Part shown: positions 18,072-27,703 of the stretch, piece by piece | Numbering within the stretch: the first letter of the stretch is position 1 | Layout: each line of letters opens with the position of its first letter | Assembly: GCF_900130075.1 (NCBI RefSeq) | Contig: NZ_LT671418.1 | Location: 744,001 to 808,000 of the forward strand | DNA from: Herminiimonas arsenitoxidans | GTDB taxonomy: Bacteria; Pseudomonadota; Gammaproteobacteria; Burkholderiales; Burkholderiaceae_D | Direction: 5' to 3' | Length of the DNA: 64,000 nt | Notes under the pieces: generated by a model | What the model saw: the letters and a program-made list of their open reading frames with translations, nothing else | The model's database searches: none | What the model was told of the DNA's origin: nothing | Position numbers and translations under genes: made by a program

Positions 18072-19763
18072 TTAAAATCCGATGCTGGCTTGTACCCACA
18101 ATGTCGGCGTATGCACAGCCGATTGCGGTATGGAAATCGGATCTTCATTACTGGTGCGCCAGGCGAGAGACGCCTTGATCTGGACATTGGAGAACAACGC
18201 ATTCAAACCGATACCTGCGCCAGCCAATGCGCGCGTGTTCGGTGCTGCGGGTCCAAAAGGTGTGTGATTTATTTTTACTGAGCCGGTGTCGTAGAACAAT
18301 GTGCCTTGCAAGGCCGCGTTGAAGTTATGACGAAGTTCAACAGTAGCCAACACGCCTTCATCACCTATGCCTTCACCTTGTGGATAAGCACGCACACCGG
18401 TGGCACCGCCCAATGCGAATTTTTCGGAAGAATCCAGGTTCTTGCTTGCCTCCTGGCCATACACCGTGACATACAAGGTGTTGCTATCGTTCAGTCGTTG
18501 TAGTCGTGCAAGGTTGTAAGACACGCGCGCATAACTGCCATTAGTTTTGGCCGATGCCTTATCGATGATCAGTGCGGATGGTGACTTGATATCCAATTGA
18601 CCGAATACTGCTGACAAACTCATGCTGTTGATGCCGCCACCAGCGAAAGCATCTTGTCGCGTGCCGTAGAGTCCAGCCGTCATCAACTTCGCACTCTTGT
18701 CGGTTGTTGTCAGCGTCGCATCGACGCTATCGCTCAGTTTCTTTTGTTCCCAACTCAAGGTGCCGTTCAGATTCGCGAGTTGACTACGGATGAATGGGTA
18801 AGCTGCAAAGACGCTGGTGCTGCTGGCTGTGCCATGTGCATTCAATGATTTGAATTCCTTGCCGAGCTCATAGCGCGTTTCAAAATACGCTGCGCCTATA
18901 CGCAAGCCGTCGCTGCCAACCGGCAACTGATAAGCGACACGTCCGTAGTTCAGCCCATCACCGCTAGTCAATACATTGGCCGTCAATACGTCACCGATCT
19001 TGAGCGGGCTGTTGACGTTGAGCGTGCCGCTCAGACGATACTCACCGACATAACGATTGCCGTAGTTATCGAAATCCACGCTACCGTTATATGCCGCGCC
19101 CTGTTCTAACTGCACGACCAGATCCGATGTGCCGACACTGGCACCCGGCTGCAAGGTTGCGCGTGCATTGCTGACGCCAGGCGTGTCGTTCAACAACAGC
19201 AAACCTCTATCGATACGATCAGAACGTATCGTTTCGCCATCGGGCACCTGATTCAGATACGCCGCCGCACGTTCATCCGAAAGTCGCGATTGGTTTTTCA
19301 GTTGATGCGCAGAGATGCGCCCTTCAACGATGGCTATCGTGACGGTGCCATTTTTGATTTCCTGTGCAGGTAAATAGGCACGTGCAACGGGATAACCCTG
19401 TTCGCGGTAATACGCCGTGATACGCGCTGTGGCAGCGTTCAAATCTTTCAAGGTGCGCGAACTACCTTCCAGATCAGCCACCAGCGACTGCAGCGTTGCG
19501 GTCGGAATCACTGTGTTGCCACTGATCAGAATCGTCTTGACGTCAAAGCTTGTTTCATCCCCGACTGCTGCACTCAATGCACGTTCTTCCACCTCGACAG
19601 AAGGACCTGCCTTGGGAGCGGTCAGTTCTGGCTGTTGCTGCAATTCACGGAGGATCTGCCCGGCATTAGGTGGTGTTTGCGCAGAACTGGTGACGCTATG
19701 CAGCAGCGTTAATGTCAGTGCACACAAGAGCGGTGATTTATTGCAACGAGCAGAGAACGTCAT
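18072..19763 (-). CDS. TpsB outer-membrane transporter (ShlB/FhaC/HecB family)
   Basis: 563 residues. A signal peptide (LLCALTLTLLHSVTSSAQ, cleaved near 29) precedes two POTRA-like domains (~70-220, including VKTILISGNTVIP and AYYREQGYPVARAYLPAQEIKNGTV), then a 16-strand barrel. The conserved L6 loop motif appears as GATGVRAYPQGEGIGDEG, and the chain ends in a phenylalanine (VQASIGF). It exports the TpsA partner encoded 64 bp upstream on the same strand. The start is the ATG at 19763; the ribosome site is weak, perhaps because of coupling to tpsA translation. I give no family-member symbol because specificity cannot be read. Confidence 0.93.
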   Translation of the reverse strand: MTFSARCNKSPLLCALTLTLLHSVTSSAQTPPNAGQILRELQQQPELTAPKAGPSVEVEERALSAAVGDETSFDVKTILISGNTVIPTATLQSLVADLEGSSRTLKDLNAATARITAYYREQGYPVARAYLPAQEIKNGTVTIAIVEGRISAHQLKNQSRLSDERAAAYLNQVPDGETIRSDRIDRGLLLLNDTPGVSNARATLQPGASVGTSDLVVQLEQGAAYNGSVDFDNYGNRYVGEYRLSGTLNVNSPLKIGDVLTANVLTSGDGLNYGRVAYQLPVGSDGLRIGAAYFETRYELGKEFKSLNAHGTASSTSVFAAYPFIRSQLANLNGTLSWEQKKLSDSVDATLTTTDKSAKLMTAGLYGTRQDAFAGGGINSMSLSAVFGQLDIKSPSALIIDKASAKTNGSYARVSYNLARLQRLNDSNTLYVTVYGQEASKNLDSSEKFALGGATGVRAYPQGEGIGDEGVLATVELRHNFNAALQGTLFYDTGSVKINHTPFGPAAPNTRALAGAGIGLNALFSNVQIKASLAWRTSNEDPISIPQSAVHTPTLWVQASIGF

Positions 19764-19827
19764 AAGGTCGGGCTAACTGAAAAATGAAATAAATGAGAAA
19801 GAAAAATTTCCTGGCAATCTGTGTTTA

Positions 19828-22800
19828 CTAACAGCCCGCGCCGCTCGGCATTTGCATGCCGCAGCCAGTGAAGTTCAGACGTGGCGTAATTTGCGACGCA
19901 TCAGCGGCTTGCTTGCCCTTTTCCTGCGCAGCCATCAGAGCAAGCTGCATCTCCTTGCTCTTGTCGGATTTATCGAGACCGCTGCTGACAGCATTGATCG
20001 CAGAGTTATAAGCAGATTCCAATGTGGAGCCACCTAACGCCGCGCTACTTTGACTGACAGGATTGATGACGAGCGCACCATTAACGAAAGTCATCGTGTA
20101 ATTGCTACTACTCAATCCATTTGCCGTGATCGTGTAATTGCCGATGCCAGTCGCACCCTGCGCCGTGCCGCCGTAATTAAGGGAACCGAACAGATCGGCT
20201 ATCGTTTCGCCATTGACGAAGCCAGCAATCGTGCTGCCGTTACCACCGCCATAAGCAATACCGTCATAGAACTTGTTGGCGGAATTGGCCGTAACGATCA
20301 GCGATGCCGGTGTGATATTTGCTGAGGTACTAGCAACATTGGAGATCAGGTTGTAGTTACCCGCATCGGTGCCACTCAGAATGATGTTGTTGACGTCGAC
20401 AGTCTTGTTGTTGCCAACGTTCTTGTCGTTGAAGCTCGCATTACCAGTAAAGTTCAATACATCACCGGTAATACGATCATCGTTGTACGTGACCGATGCA
20501 TTCGTCAGACCGTTATAAATCTTGTCGATGCCGTTAGCTGTGACGTTCAGATCTGCTTTATTGATCGTGCTGCTGGTGTTATCGACATAGCTGATGTTGT
20601 AGTTGCCAGTCATGTCAGCGCCACCAGCATCTTCAATGGTTACTCCACTGGCGCGTACGGTTTTGCCAGAGCCGGCATTCTTGTCGAGGAACGTCTGACT
20701 TCCGTTAGCACTCACCGAGTCACCCACGCCGGCCAGCGTATCCGCTATGCCGCTACCGCTTGCATTCAGCGTACCGTCATAGGTTTTGACTACCTGTTGC
20801 GCGGTGACGATCAGGTCAGCTTTATTGATCGTGCTGCTGGTGTTATCGACATAGCTGATGTTGTAGTTGCCAGTCATGTCAGCGCCACCAACATCTTCGA
20901 TGGTTACTCCGTTGGCACGTACCGCCTTGTTGTCACCAGCGTTCTTGTCGAGGAAAGTCTGGCTGCCCGTCGAGGCGACCGTGTCGCCCAGGCCAGCCAG
21001 CGTGCCGGCAATGCCGTTGCCGGCGGCATTCAATGTGCCGTCATAGGTTTTGCTCGTCTGCTGTGCGGTAACAGTCAGGTCGGCCTTGCTGATTGTGCTA
21101 GCGACATCATCGACATACGTGATGTTGTAGTTGGCGCTGACGTTGGTACCGCCCGCGTCCTTGATCGTGACTGCTGCGGCGCTAACGGTTTTGTTGTCGC
21201 CAGCATTCTTGTCGAGATAGGATTGACTGCCACCCGTCAGAATAGATTCGCCAGCTGCAGCGCCTGCTAATGCACCAACGACGGCATTGCCTGCGCTCGT
21301 CGTGCCGTCATAGACCTTAGTAGTTTGCTGCGCAGTGACCGTCAAATCTGCTTTGCTGATCGTCAGGCTGGCATCTGCATAGCTGATGTCGTAACCCTGC
21401 TGGCCGGAATACAGTCCTGACTGTGTCAGTGTGCTGTTTGCCGTGCTGTAGCTACCGACGTTCTTCGAGTCGCTGGTATAGATCAGGCCGCCATCCAGCA
21501 CCGCTCCGTTGACATCGGTGGTGTAGCCGCTTGAGGTGTTGGTCGAGCCGTCGTAGGTCTTGCCGCTTGCATCGCCAGTGACCGTGACCGCTGTGAGGAA
21601 GGAACGTAACAACGGTCCGCTCTGTCCTTCATAGATGCGCCAGATCGTGCCAGTGCCGCCAGTTGCGTCTATATCCCAACCTGCGTTGGCAAAGGTCGCT
21701 TTCTGACTCGCAAGCGTATTATTAATAGCGCTGATTCCGTTGGCACCGCTGCTTCCGCCACCGAAGTCGCCGACGGCTATCCCGTTACCAGATGTTTGAG
21801 AGTTCCACAGTGCGTTGTAAATACTCCAACCGTTATAACCGGCCACCCCACCAAGAATTCCAGCAAGACCACGCACTTTGCCAGTGGCATATACATAGCT
21901 GATCGTGCCTGCACTGTTATAACCAACGATCCCACCTGCGTAACCGTTCTGCTGCGCCGTGACGTCGCCTGTTGCATAGGCATTGGTAACAGAACCATAA
22001 TCGCTGATACTACCTATCAGGCCACCCGCATTACCGCTTTGCCCGCCGATTACATCGCCCGTCGCATAGGCGTTGCTGACAACACCCAGACTGTGGTGAT
22101 CACCGATCAAGCCGCCGGCATTACCGCTTGCCTGCCCCGTCACGTCGCCGATTGCGTAAACACGTTCTATCGTACCCAGCGTGTTGTAGCCGATCAAACC
22201 GCCCGCATTGTAGCCAGTCACTACACCAGTCGCATAAGCGTCGCGGATATTGCCGCTGTTTGTTCCTACAAGACCGCCAGCGTTGGTATCGCCGGTAACG
22301 ACACCCTTCGCATAAACGGAATTAAGATCACCAAAGACGTTCTCCCCGATCAAGCCGCCTGCAACACGACCGGTAACGTTGCCGATCGCATTGGCATTAC
22401 TGATGGTTGCCCCGTTGTTGTAACCGATCAAACCACCGGCATTACCATCTTGTGGTCCGCTCACGTTGCCGCTTGCATAGACATCATTGATCGTACCGGA
22501 GTTATAGCCGACCAAACCACCTGCATGACCGTCCGACACACCGCTGCTGTTACTGACGGTACTGCCGTTTACATCGCCAGTGGCATAGGAGCCGGAGATA
22601 TTTCCCCCGGCTTCGCCGACCAGTCCGCCGACTATGTAACCTTTAACATCACCGGTAGCATAGGACGTATTGATAGATGAAAAACTTTTGCCAACCAATC
22701 CGCCCGTGTAATACCCCGTCACTGCGCCTTCGGCATGGGAACCAGTGATACTTGCAGAGCTCTGACCCACAAGGCCGCCCGCAAAGCCTTCACGCTGACC

Positions 22801-25800
22801 AGTCACCACACCGGTGGCGTAGGAGTTGCTGATATTTCCATCGCTCTGGCCCACCAGCCCGCCGGTATAACCGGTCTGATCCAACATCGTGTCATTACCG
22901 ATTACTGTACCGGTCGCATGGGAGCCAGTAATCGTGCTGGAACTGTAGCCAACGAGGCCACCTGCGTAATATCCTGTCACGGTACCAGTACCGCTCGTAT
23001 AAGAATCGGTGATTTGTCCAGAACTGCTCCCGACCAAACCGCCAGCGTAGTAACCGGTCACATTACCGGTTGCATACGAGCCCGTGATGCGTCGACTATT
23101 CTTGCCAATCAAGCCACCGGCATAGTCGTGAATATCATCGCCACCAGTGACGTTACCTTTGGCGTATGAATCTGTAATGAGACCTGAGTTATTACCGATC
23201 AAACCACCGGCATACTGCGATGCCTGTCCATTCACATCACCTGTTGCGTACGATCTTGTGATATCGCCGCCATTCAAACCGATCAGGCCGCCAACATAAC
23301 CACCGAATACAACATCCTGCAACCCGGTTACGTTTCCACTTGCATGCGAGTCTGTGATGTTGGCATTGTTGCTGCCTACCAGACCGCCGGCGTAAGCACC
23401 CGCAACCCTACCCGTTGCATAGGCATTGCTGATGTCGCCCCAGTTCTCTCCGACCAGACCACCTGCGTAATAACCGTTTGCCTTTCCTGCTGCGTGGACA
23501 TTGGTGAGCGTGCCTTCGTTGTAGCCAATCAGACCACCGGCTGAACCCACGTCAAAATCGGCATTGACGTCGCCGCTTGCGTAAGCGTTCTCGATCGTGC
23601 TGCCGCTGCTGTTGTAGCCGACCAGACCGCCGACATTTTGGCCGTTAAGAGTATCGGTACCCATGACATTGCCCGTTGCATAGGCATTGCTGATGTTGCC
23701 CCTGTTTTCACCGACCAGACCGCCTGCATTGCCGCTATCGCCCCGCACATTGCCCGAAGCGGACACAGTGTCGAGGACGCCACCGTTGTTGTAGCCGATC
23801 AACCCGCCGACGTCGTAGTTGCCGAGGACGGTAGCGCCCGCATGGACATTGTCTACCGTGCCGCCATTCAGACTGCCGGCCAGGCCGCCGACATAGTCGT
23901 GACCGGAGATACTGCCACCGACCAGACTGACGTCGCGAATCGCGCTGCCAATGACGGAACGAAACAAACCGACATAATCCATTGTCGGCATATTGATCGT
24001 CAGATTGCTGATGACGTGATTCTGCCCATCGAAGGAACCAGTGAACTCCCAGCCGTAAAGGTTACCGACAGGAGCGAAGCCTTGCGTACTCCACATGCCG
24101 CTCGCATTGCTGCCGTTGGTTGCACTCGCATCGATATCATTCGCCAGCGTGTAATTGGCCGTTACATTCAGTCCCATCAACTGCAACTGATGCGCGTTTT
24201 TTATCGAAGTCGAATACTCGCTATACAAAAATGGGCGTGTTGATCCTTCAAACATGACCCATGTCTGGCCACTGCTGTCAGTTGCTACCCACGCACCGCC
24301 GAATACCTGATTCCACGTGCCAAGATTGGCATAGCTGGAGCGACTGTAGGCACTGCTGCCCGAGATCATGGTGGCATTGACCGAAGAACCACTGGCAATA
24401 CCACCCGCGGCGCTGGATTGAGCAGTTGTTACGCCATCCCAGTAACTGTTGACGACTGCGCCGCTGCGAGCGTTATAACCAATCAGTCCTCCAGAAAGCG
24501 TATCGCCTGTCACCTTGCCTGTCGCATAGGCATGGTCGATGACCCCTTCGTTATAACCAACCAATCCGCCGTTATACATAAAGCCTGTGACTTTTCCGGT
24601 TGAATATGCATTGGAAATACTGCTTCCAGCAGCGTTATTTCCGACCAGACCACCGACAGTGCCGTTGGAAGTGGCCGTCACATTACCTGTTGCATACACA
24701 TTGCTCACCGCGCCACGGTTGCTGCCTACCAGGCCACCAACATACAGCGTCCCGGTAACGGCACCGGTGGCATAGGAATTTTTAATATTGCCCTCATTGG
24801 ATCCTGCCAATCCACCTACATCGATCGAAGTATTTCCATTCGGAAGATCGCTGCCCTTCACCGCACCGGTGGCATAGGAGTTACTGATACTCACACCATT
24901 ATTGAGAGAACCAACCAGTCCACCCACGCTTGAATGCCCGCTCACGAGGAGTGTCGAATACGTATTGGAGATCGTACTGTTCAACACCACGCCAACCAGC
25001 GCACCAACGGAATCCTTTCCTTTAACGCTCCCGTCGACGAGGCCTACATTACGAATGGTTGCGCCCACGGCGGAGCCAAACAAGCCGACGCTACTTTGGG
25101 TCGATTGGTTGATGGTCAGGTTACGAATGACATGCCCCAGACCGTCAAAAACACCGCCGAAAGTTCCAATCGGGTTGAAACCACCAATCCAGTCTCTGGC
25201 AATGAATGCATCAATATCGCTGCCAAGAACATAATTGCCCGTCAGATTGCCGTTGATGCCTTGCAGGTCGGTGCCGGTCCCGCTGCCAGCATTCCCTAGA
25301 TCCGTGATGACCTGGTATTGGACCGTATTGCCGTCGCTACCGAGTTTTGTGCTGAAGTTGTTGCCCGCCTTCAGGTTGATCGGTGCATTGACGTTGTAGT
25401 TGGCGGTATTGCCCGCATTGACTGCGCCTTGTCCATACGCCAGCGCCAGCTTGCCGTTGGCGCTCTGCGCGGTAATGCTTTGATTGATATTGATGTTGCG
25501 TTCGGCGTTGAGCGTCAGTGTCGTTGCTGCATTCCACGTCACGGCATCGTTGACGTTGATGTCGCCGTTGCCACCCGCCGTACCCATCGTCGCAGTTTGA
25601 ATTTCAAAGTCAGTGTTGTTCAACGTAGCAGACACATCGGCGCCGGTCATGTCGCCACCGCTAGCCGCAATCGTGAAGTCGTTGGGATCGATCAGCCATT
25701 TGCCGGTCTTGCCATTGGCGGCCTTCGTCGTGACCTTGGTACCTGTCGCAACCTTGACGTGAGCTGCTGATGTTTCGACAAAGCCGCCGTCGCCACCGGT

Positions 25801-26748
25801 CGGTGCAGACGCATCCAACGTGCCGCCGACGTTAACCGTGCCGACTTCCATATCGCCCATCAGCATGATGCGACCGTTGCGATTCTCTACCGTCTTCGCT
25901 TCGATGATGCCGGTGTTGTTCACAACGGCAGTCGTCAGATTATTCAGCGCCTTGGCCGACATCAAGACTTGTCCGCCATTCGCCTGTATCAGTTGCTTGT
26001 TCTCGGCCAGCGCATTCAATGCGCCATGATCTATGCTGTAGCCGAGCAGGCTACCGTTGTTGATATTGAGCGTGACCTTGTTACCGGCGGCCAGCAATGC
26101 AGTACCCAGACGTGCATTGATATTGCCTTCATTGCGTACCGTACCGGCGATCAGCGCGACATAGCCGCCATCTGCGGCATTGATCGTTCCTTTATTGATC
26201 ACACTGCCATTGGCATTGCCGTCCAGCGCAAAGACCATGCGTCCTGCTGCCAGATCCGCATTGCTCATGCTCAGCGTAGACGCAACAAGACCACCGACAT
26301 TCACCTGCGCACCGGCACCGAACAAGACGCCATTCGGATTCAGGATGAAGACTTGTCCATTTGCCGTCAGGCTGCCGAGCAAAGTACTGGGGCTGGAGCC
26401 GGTGATGCGGTTCAGTGCAATCGCAGCAGAGTTGGGTTGATTGAAGATCAGCGCTTCATTCGCAGCCGTCGATAAACCGACCCAGTCAATCGCGATGTTC
26501 TGCGTATGCTGATTGATGGTGGTGGTATTGCCGACCGTATTGACGTTACCGTTACCGAGAGTAACTGTCGCATCGGCCGCGCTGGCAGCATAGGCAAATG
26601 GTGTGAACAATGCTCCACCTGACAATACCAGTGCACTGACACTTAACTTGCGCGCGCCGATTGCCTTACCGTGTGCTTTCGCATTTTCTGCAACGGCAAT
26701 CCAGGCATTGGCTAACTGGCTCCAGACTAGTCGGTAGATATGGTTCAT
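19828..26748 (-). CDS. Giant TpsA exoprotein with GLUG and YDG/MBG repeats and C-terminal cysteine pair
   Basis: 2306 residues, secreted by the two-partner route. An ESPR-type extended signal (MNHIYRLVWSQLANAWIAVAE) leads to cleavage near residue 55. The TPS/haemagglutination-activity domain follows, with NPNG at 137-140. Then come about thirty GLUG-type repeats (GGLVGxN...SYATGxVTG), four YDG domains (VTAQQTxKxYDGT, period 88-89 residues) and MBG-like domains. The chain ends CGMQMPSGAGC. On reading I saw no cysteine except these two (2296 and 2306), as in cysteine-hook TpsA adhesins such as HMW1 and CdrA. Start 26748 is chosen for AGGGA 7 bases upstream; ATG 26778 is rejected. Confidence 0.93.
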   Translation of the reverse strand: MNHIYRLVWSQLANAWIAVAENAKAHGKAIGARKLSVSALVLSGGALFTPFAYAASAADATVTLGNGNVNTVGNTTTINQHTQNIAIDWVGLSTAANEALIFNQPNSAAIALNRITGSSPSTLLGSLTANGQVFILNPNGVLFGAGAQVNVGGLVASTLSMSNADLAAGRMVFALDGNANGSVINKGTINAADGGYVALIAGTVRNEGNINARLGTALLAAGNKVTLNINNGSLLGYSIDHGALNALAENKQLIQANGGQVLMSAKALNNLTTAVVNNTGIIEAKTVENRNGRIMLMGDMEVGTVNVGGTLDASAPTGGDGGFVETSAAHVKVATGTKVTTKAANGKTGKWLIDPNDFTIAASGGDMTGADVSATLNNTDFEIQTATMGTAGGNGDINVNDAVTWNAATTLTLNAERNININQSITAQSANGKLALAYGQGAVNAGNTANYNVNAPINLKAGNNFSTKLGSDGNTVQYQVITDLGNAGSGTGTDLQGINGNLTGNYVLGSDIDAFIARDWIGGFNPIGTFGGVFDGLGHVIRNLTINQSTQSSVGLFGSAVGATIRNVGLVDGSVKGKDSVGALVGVVLNSTISNTYSTLLVSGHSSVGGLVGSLNNGVSISNSYATGAVKGSDLPNGNTSIDVGGLAGSNEGNIKNSYATGAVTGTLYVGGLVGSNRGAVSNVYATGNVTATSNGTVGGLVGNNAAGSSISNAYSTGKVTGFMYNGGLVGYNEGVIDHAYATGKVTGDTLSGGLIGYNARSGAVVNSYWDGVTTAQSSAAGGIASGSSVNATMISGSSAYSRSSYANLGTWNQVFGGAWVATDSSGQTWVMFEGSTRPFLYSEYSTSIKNAHQLQLMGLNVTANYTLANDIDASATNGSNASGMWSTQGFAPVGNLYGWEFTGSFDGQNHVISNLTINMPTMDYVGLFRSVIGSAIRDVSLVGGSISGHDYVGGLAGSLNGGTVDNVHAGATVLGNYDVGGLIGYNNGGVLDTVSASGNVRGDSGNAGGLVGENRGNISNAYATGNVMGTDTLNGQNVGGLVGYNSSGSTIENAYASGDVNADFDVGSAGGLIGYNEGTLTNVHAAGKANGYYAGGLVGENWGDISNAYATGRVAGAYAGGLVGSNNANITDSHASGNVTGLQDVVFGGYVGGLIGLNGGDITRSYATGDVNGQASQYAGGLIGNNSGLITDSYAKGNVTGGDDIHDYAGGLIGKNSRRITGSYATGNVTGYYAGGLVGSSSGQITDSYTSGTGTVTGYYAGGLVGYSSSTITGSHATGTVIGNDTMLDQTGYTGGLVGQSDGNISNSYATGVVTGQREGFAGGLVGQSSASITGSHAEGAVTGYYTGGLVGKSFSSINTSYATGDVKGYIVGGLVGEAGGNISGSYATGDVNGSTVSNSSGVSDGHAGGLVGYNSGTINDVYASGNVSGPQDGNAGGLIGYNNGATISNANAIGNVTGRVAGGLIGENVFGDLNSVYAKGVVTGDTNAGGLVGTNSGNIRDAYATGVVTGYNAGGLIGYNTLGTIERVYAIGDVTGQASGNAGGLIGDHHSLGVVSNAYATGDVIGGQSGNAGGLIGSISDYGSVTNAYATGDVTAQQNGYAGGIVGYNSAGTISYVYATGKVRGLAGILGGVAGYNGWSIYNALWNSQTSGNGIAVGDFGGGSSGANGISAINNTLASQKATFANAGWDIDATGGTGTIWRIYEGQSGPLLRSFLTAVTVTGDASGKTYDGSTNTSSGYTTDVNGAVLDGGLIYTSDSKNVGSYSTANSTLTQSGLYSGQQGYDISYADASLTISKADLTVTAQQTTKVYDGTTSAGNAVVGALAGAAAGESILTGGSQSYLDKNAGDNKTVSAAAVTIKDAGGTNVSANYNITYVDDVASTISKADLTVTAQQTSKTYDGTLNAAGNGIAGTLAGLGDTVASTGSQTFLDKNAGDNKAVRANGVTIEDVGGADMTGNYNISYVDNTSSTINKADLIVTAQQVVKTYDGTLNASGSGIADTLAGVGDSVSANGSQTFLDKNAGSGKTVRASGVTIEDAGGADMTGNYNISYVDNTSSTINKADLNVTANGIDKIYNGLTNASVTYNDDRITGDVLNFTGNASFNDKNVGNNKTVDVNNIILSGTDAGNYNLISNVASTSANITPASLIVTANSANKFYDGIAYGGGNGSTIAGFVNGETIADLFGSLNYGGTAQGATGIGNYTITANGLSSSNYTMTFVNGALVINPVSQSSAALGGSTLESAYNSAINAVSSGLDKSDKSKEMQLALMAAQEKGKQAADASQITPRLNFTGCGMQMPSGAGC
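20560..21360 (-). repeat. Tandem YDG-domain coding repeats, period ~264 bp
   Basis: The same coding segment recurs with 264-bp spacing (a shared GAT position at 20563, 20827 and 21091, and 267 bp further at 21358). The two copies nearest the C-terminus are almost identical in DNA, suggesting recent expansion or gene conversion inside the exoprotein gene. Confidence 0.75.
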
Positions 26749-26864
26749 TTTGCTATTCCCTGTCAACGGCCGGAGCATGCTTCGGCAACAAAATCCAAAG
26801 CGTTACGCCGCCCTTCCTCGCCAAGCCACGTGCGCTTTTATGGTATTTTTAAGTGCCATGACTA

Positions 26865-26907
26865 TATGTAGAGCGGCTGTTCTTGTATGTAGAACAAATG
26901 TGCTACA
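26865..26907. promoter_or_regulatory. Cluster of TGTAG boxes in the tpsA/response-regulator divergent promoter
   Basis: TATGTAGA occurs at 26865-26872 and again at 26886-26893, exactly 21 bp (two helical turns) apart. A third, inverted half (GTGCTACA, 26900-26907) follows. TGTTCT (26878-26883) and AGAACA (26891-26896) also form an inverted repeat. These lie between the exoprotein gene and the LuxR-type regulator, where that regulator would be expected to bind (inference). Confidence 0.5.
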
Positions 26908-26943
26908 CGGAACGTTTACAGTCCGGCGTACAATGGCTGACCC

Positions 26944-27639
26944 ATGAATTCCCCTACCACTACTCAGGAATCACTCCCCATCCACGTCGTCATCGTCGAG
27001 GACGACCCAAGCTTTCGTGAAGCATTAAGCAAAGTTGTGCTGTCGGCACCGGATATGCAACTGGTTGGTATGGCAGGTACCCGAGCAGAAGGATTGGCTT
27101 TGTTGCAAGGTCCGCCTGCGGATGTATTACTGGTCGATTTAGGTTTGCCGGATGGTTCGGGGATAGATGTGATTCAGGCCGCTGTAGTGCAGTGGCCGAG
27201 TTGCAGCATCATGGTCAGCACCAATTTTGGCGATGAGACGCACGTGATGCGTTCGATTGAATCTGGTGCTGCGGGCTATCTGCTAAAAGATAGCTCACAA
27301 GCCAAAATGATCGACGAGATTCGCAGCATCGCCAATGGCGGCAGCCCGATCAGTCCTATCATTGCGCGTCAGATTCTGGCGCGTTTTCGGCCCAATGCTG
27401 CAAGCAGCACAAGTAGCCCGCCACAGGCTGAGGACCTTGCGACCTTGCTGTCTGCACGCGAAAAAGAAGTCCTGGATTTCATCAGCAAAGGTTTTACGGC
27501 ACAAGAAATTGCCAAGCTGATGCAGCTATCTCATTTCACAGTCCGTACGTTCGTGCGACGTATTTACAGCAAGCTCAAAGTCACCTCTAAAGCAGAAGCA
27601 CTCTATGAGGCCAGGACACAGGGCTTGTTGTCGGATTAG
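26944..27639 (+). CDS. LuxR/NarL-family response regulator
   Basis: 231 residues: a receiver domain (1-130) with acidic pocket E19/D20/D21, phosphoacceptor D65 (LLVDLGLPDG) and the conserved Lys in LLKDS. A linker of Ser/Ala/Pro follows, then a GerE-type helix-turn-helix (LSAREKEVLDFISKGFTAQEIAKL). It diverges from the giant exoprotein gene, 195 bp apart, and is followed by its probable kinase 64 bp downstream. It most likely controls the secretion/sulfation locus, itself, or both. The start is the ATG at 26944; no strong ribosome site is visible. Confidence 0.92.
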   Translation: MNSPTTTQESLPIHVVIVEDDPSFREALSKVVLSAPDMQLVGMAGTRAEGLALLQGPPADVLLVDLGLPDGSGIDVIQAAVVQWPSCSIMVSTNFGDETHVMRSIESGAAGYLLKDSSQAKMIDEIRSIANGGSPISPIIARQILARFRPNAASSTSSPPQAEDLATLLSAREKEVLDFISKGFTAQEIAKLMQLSHFTVRTFVRRIYSKLKVTSKAEALYEARTQGLLSD

Positions 27640-27703
27640 CAGAGCCTACCGTCATGCCGTACCCATCATTGCCTCTGCTATTAGCGATAGGACAGTCTGA
27701 ACA

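Noticed and set aside
21796..24243. Plus-strand frames of 140-294 codons opposite the exoprotein gene
   Set aside because: Same cause: repeat structure keeps the opposite strand free of stops. The minus frame has signal peptide, TPS domain and ordered repeats.
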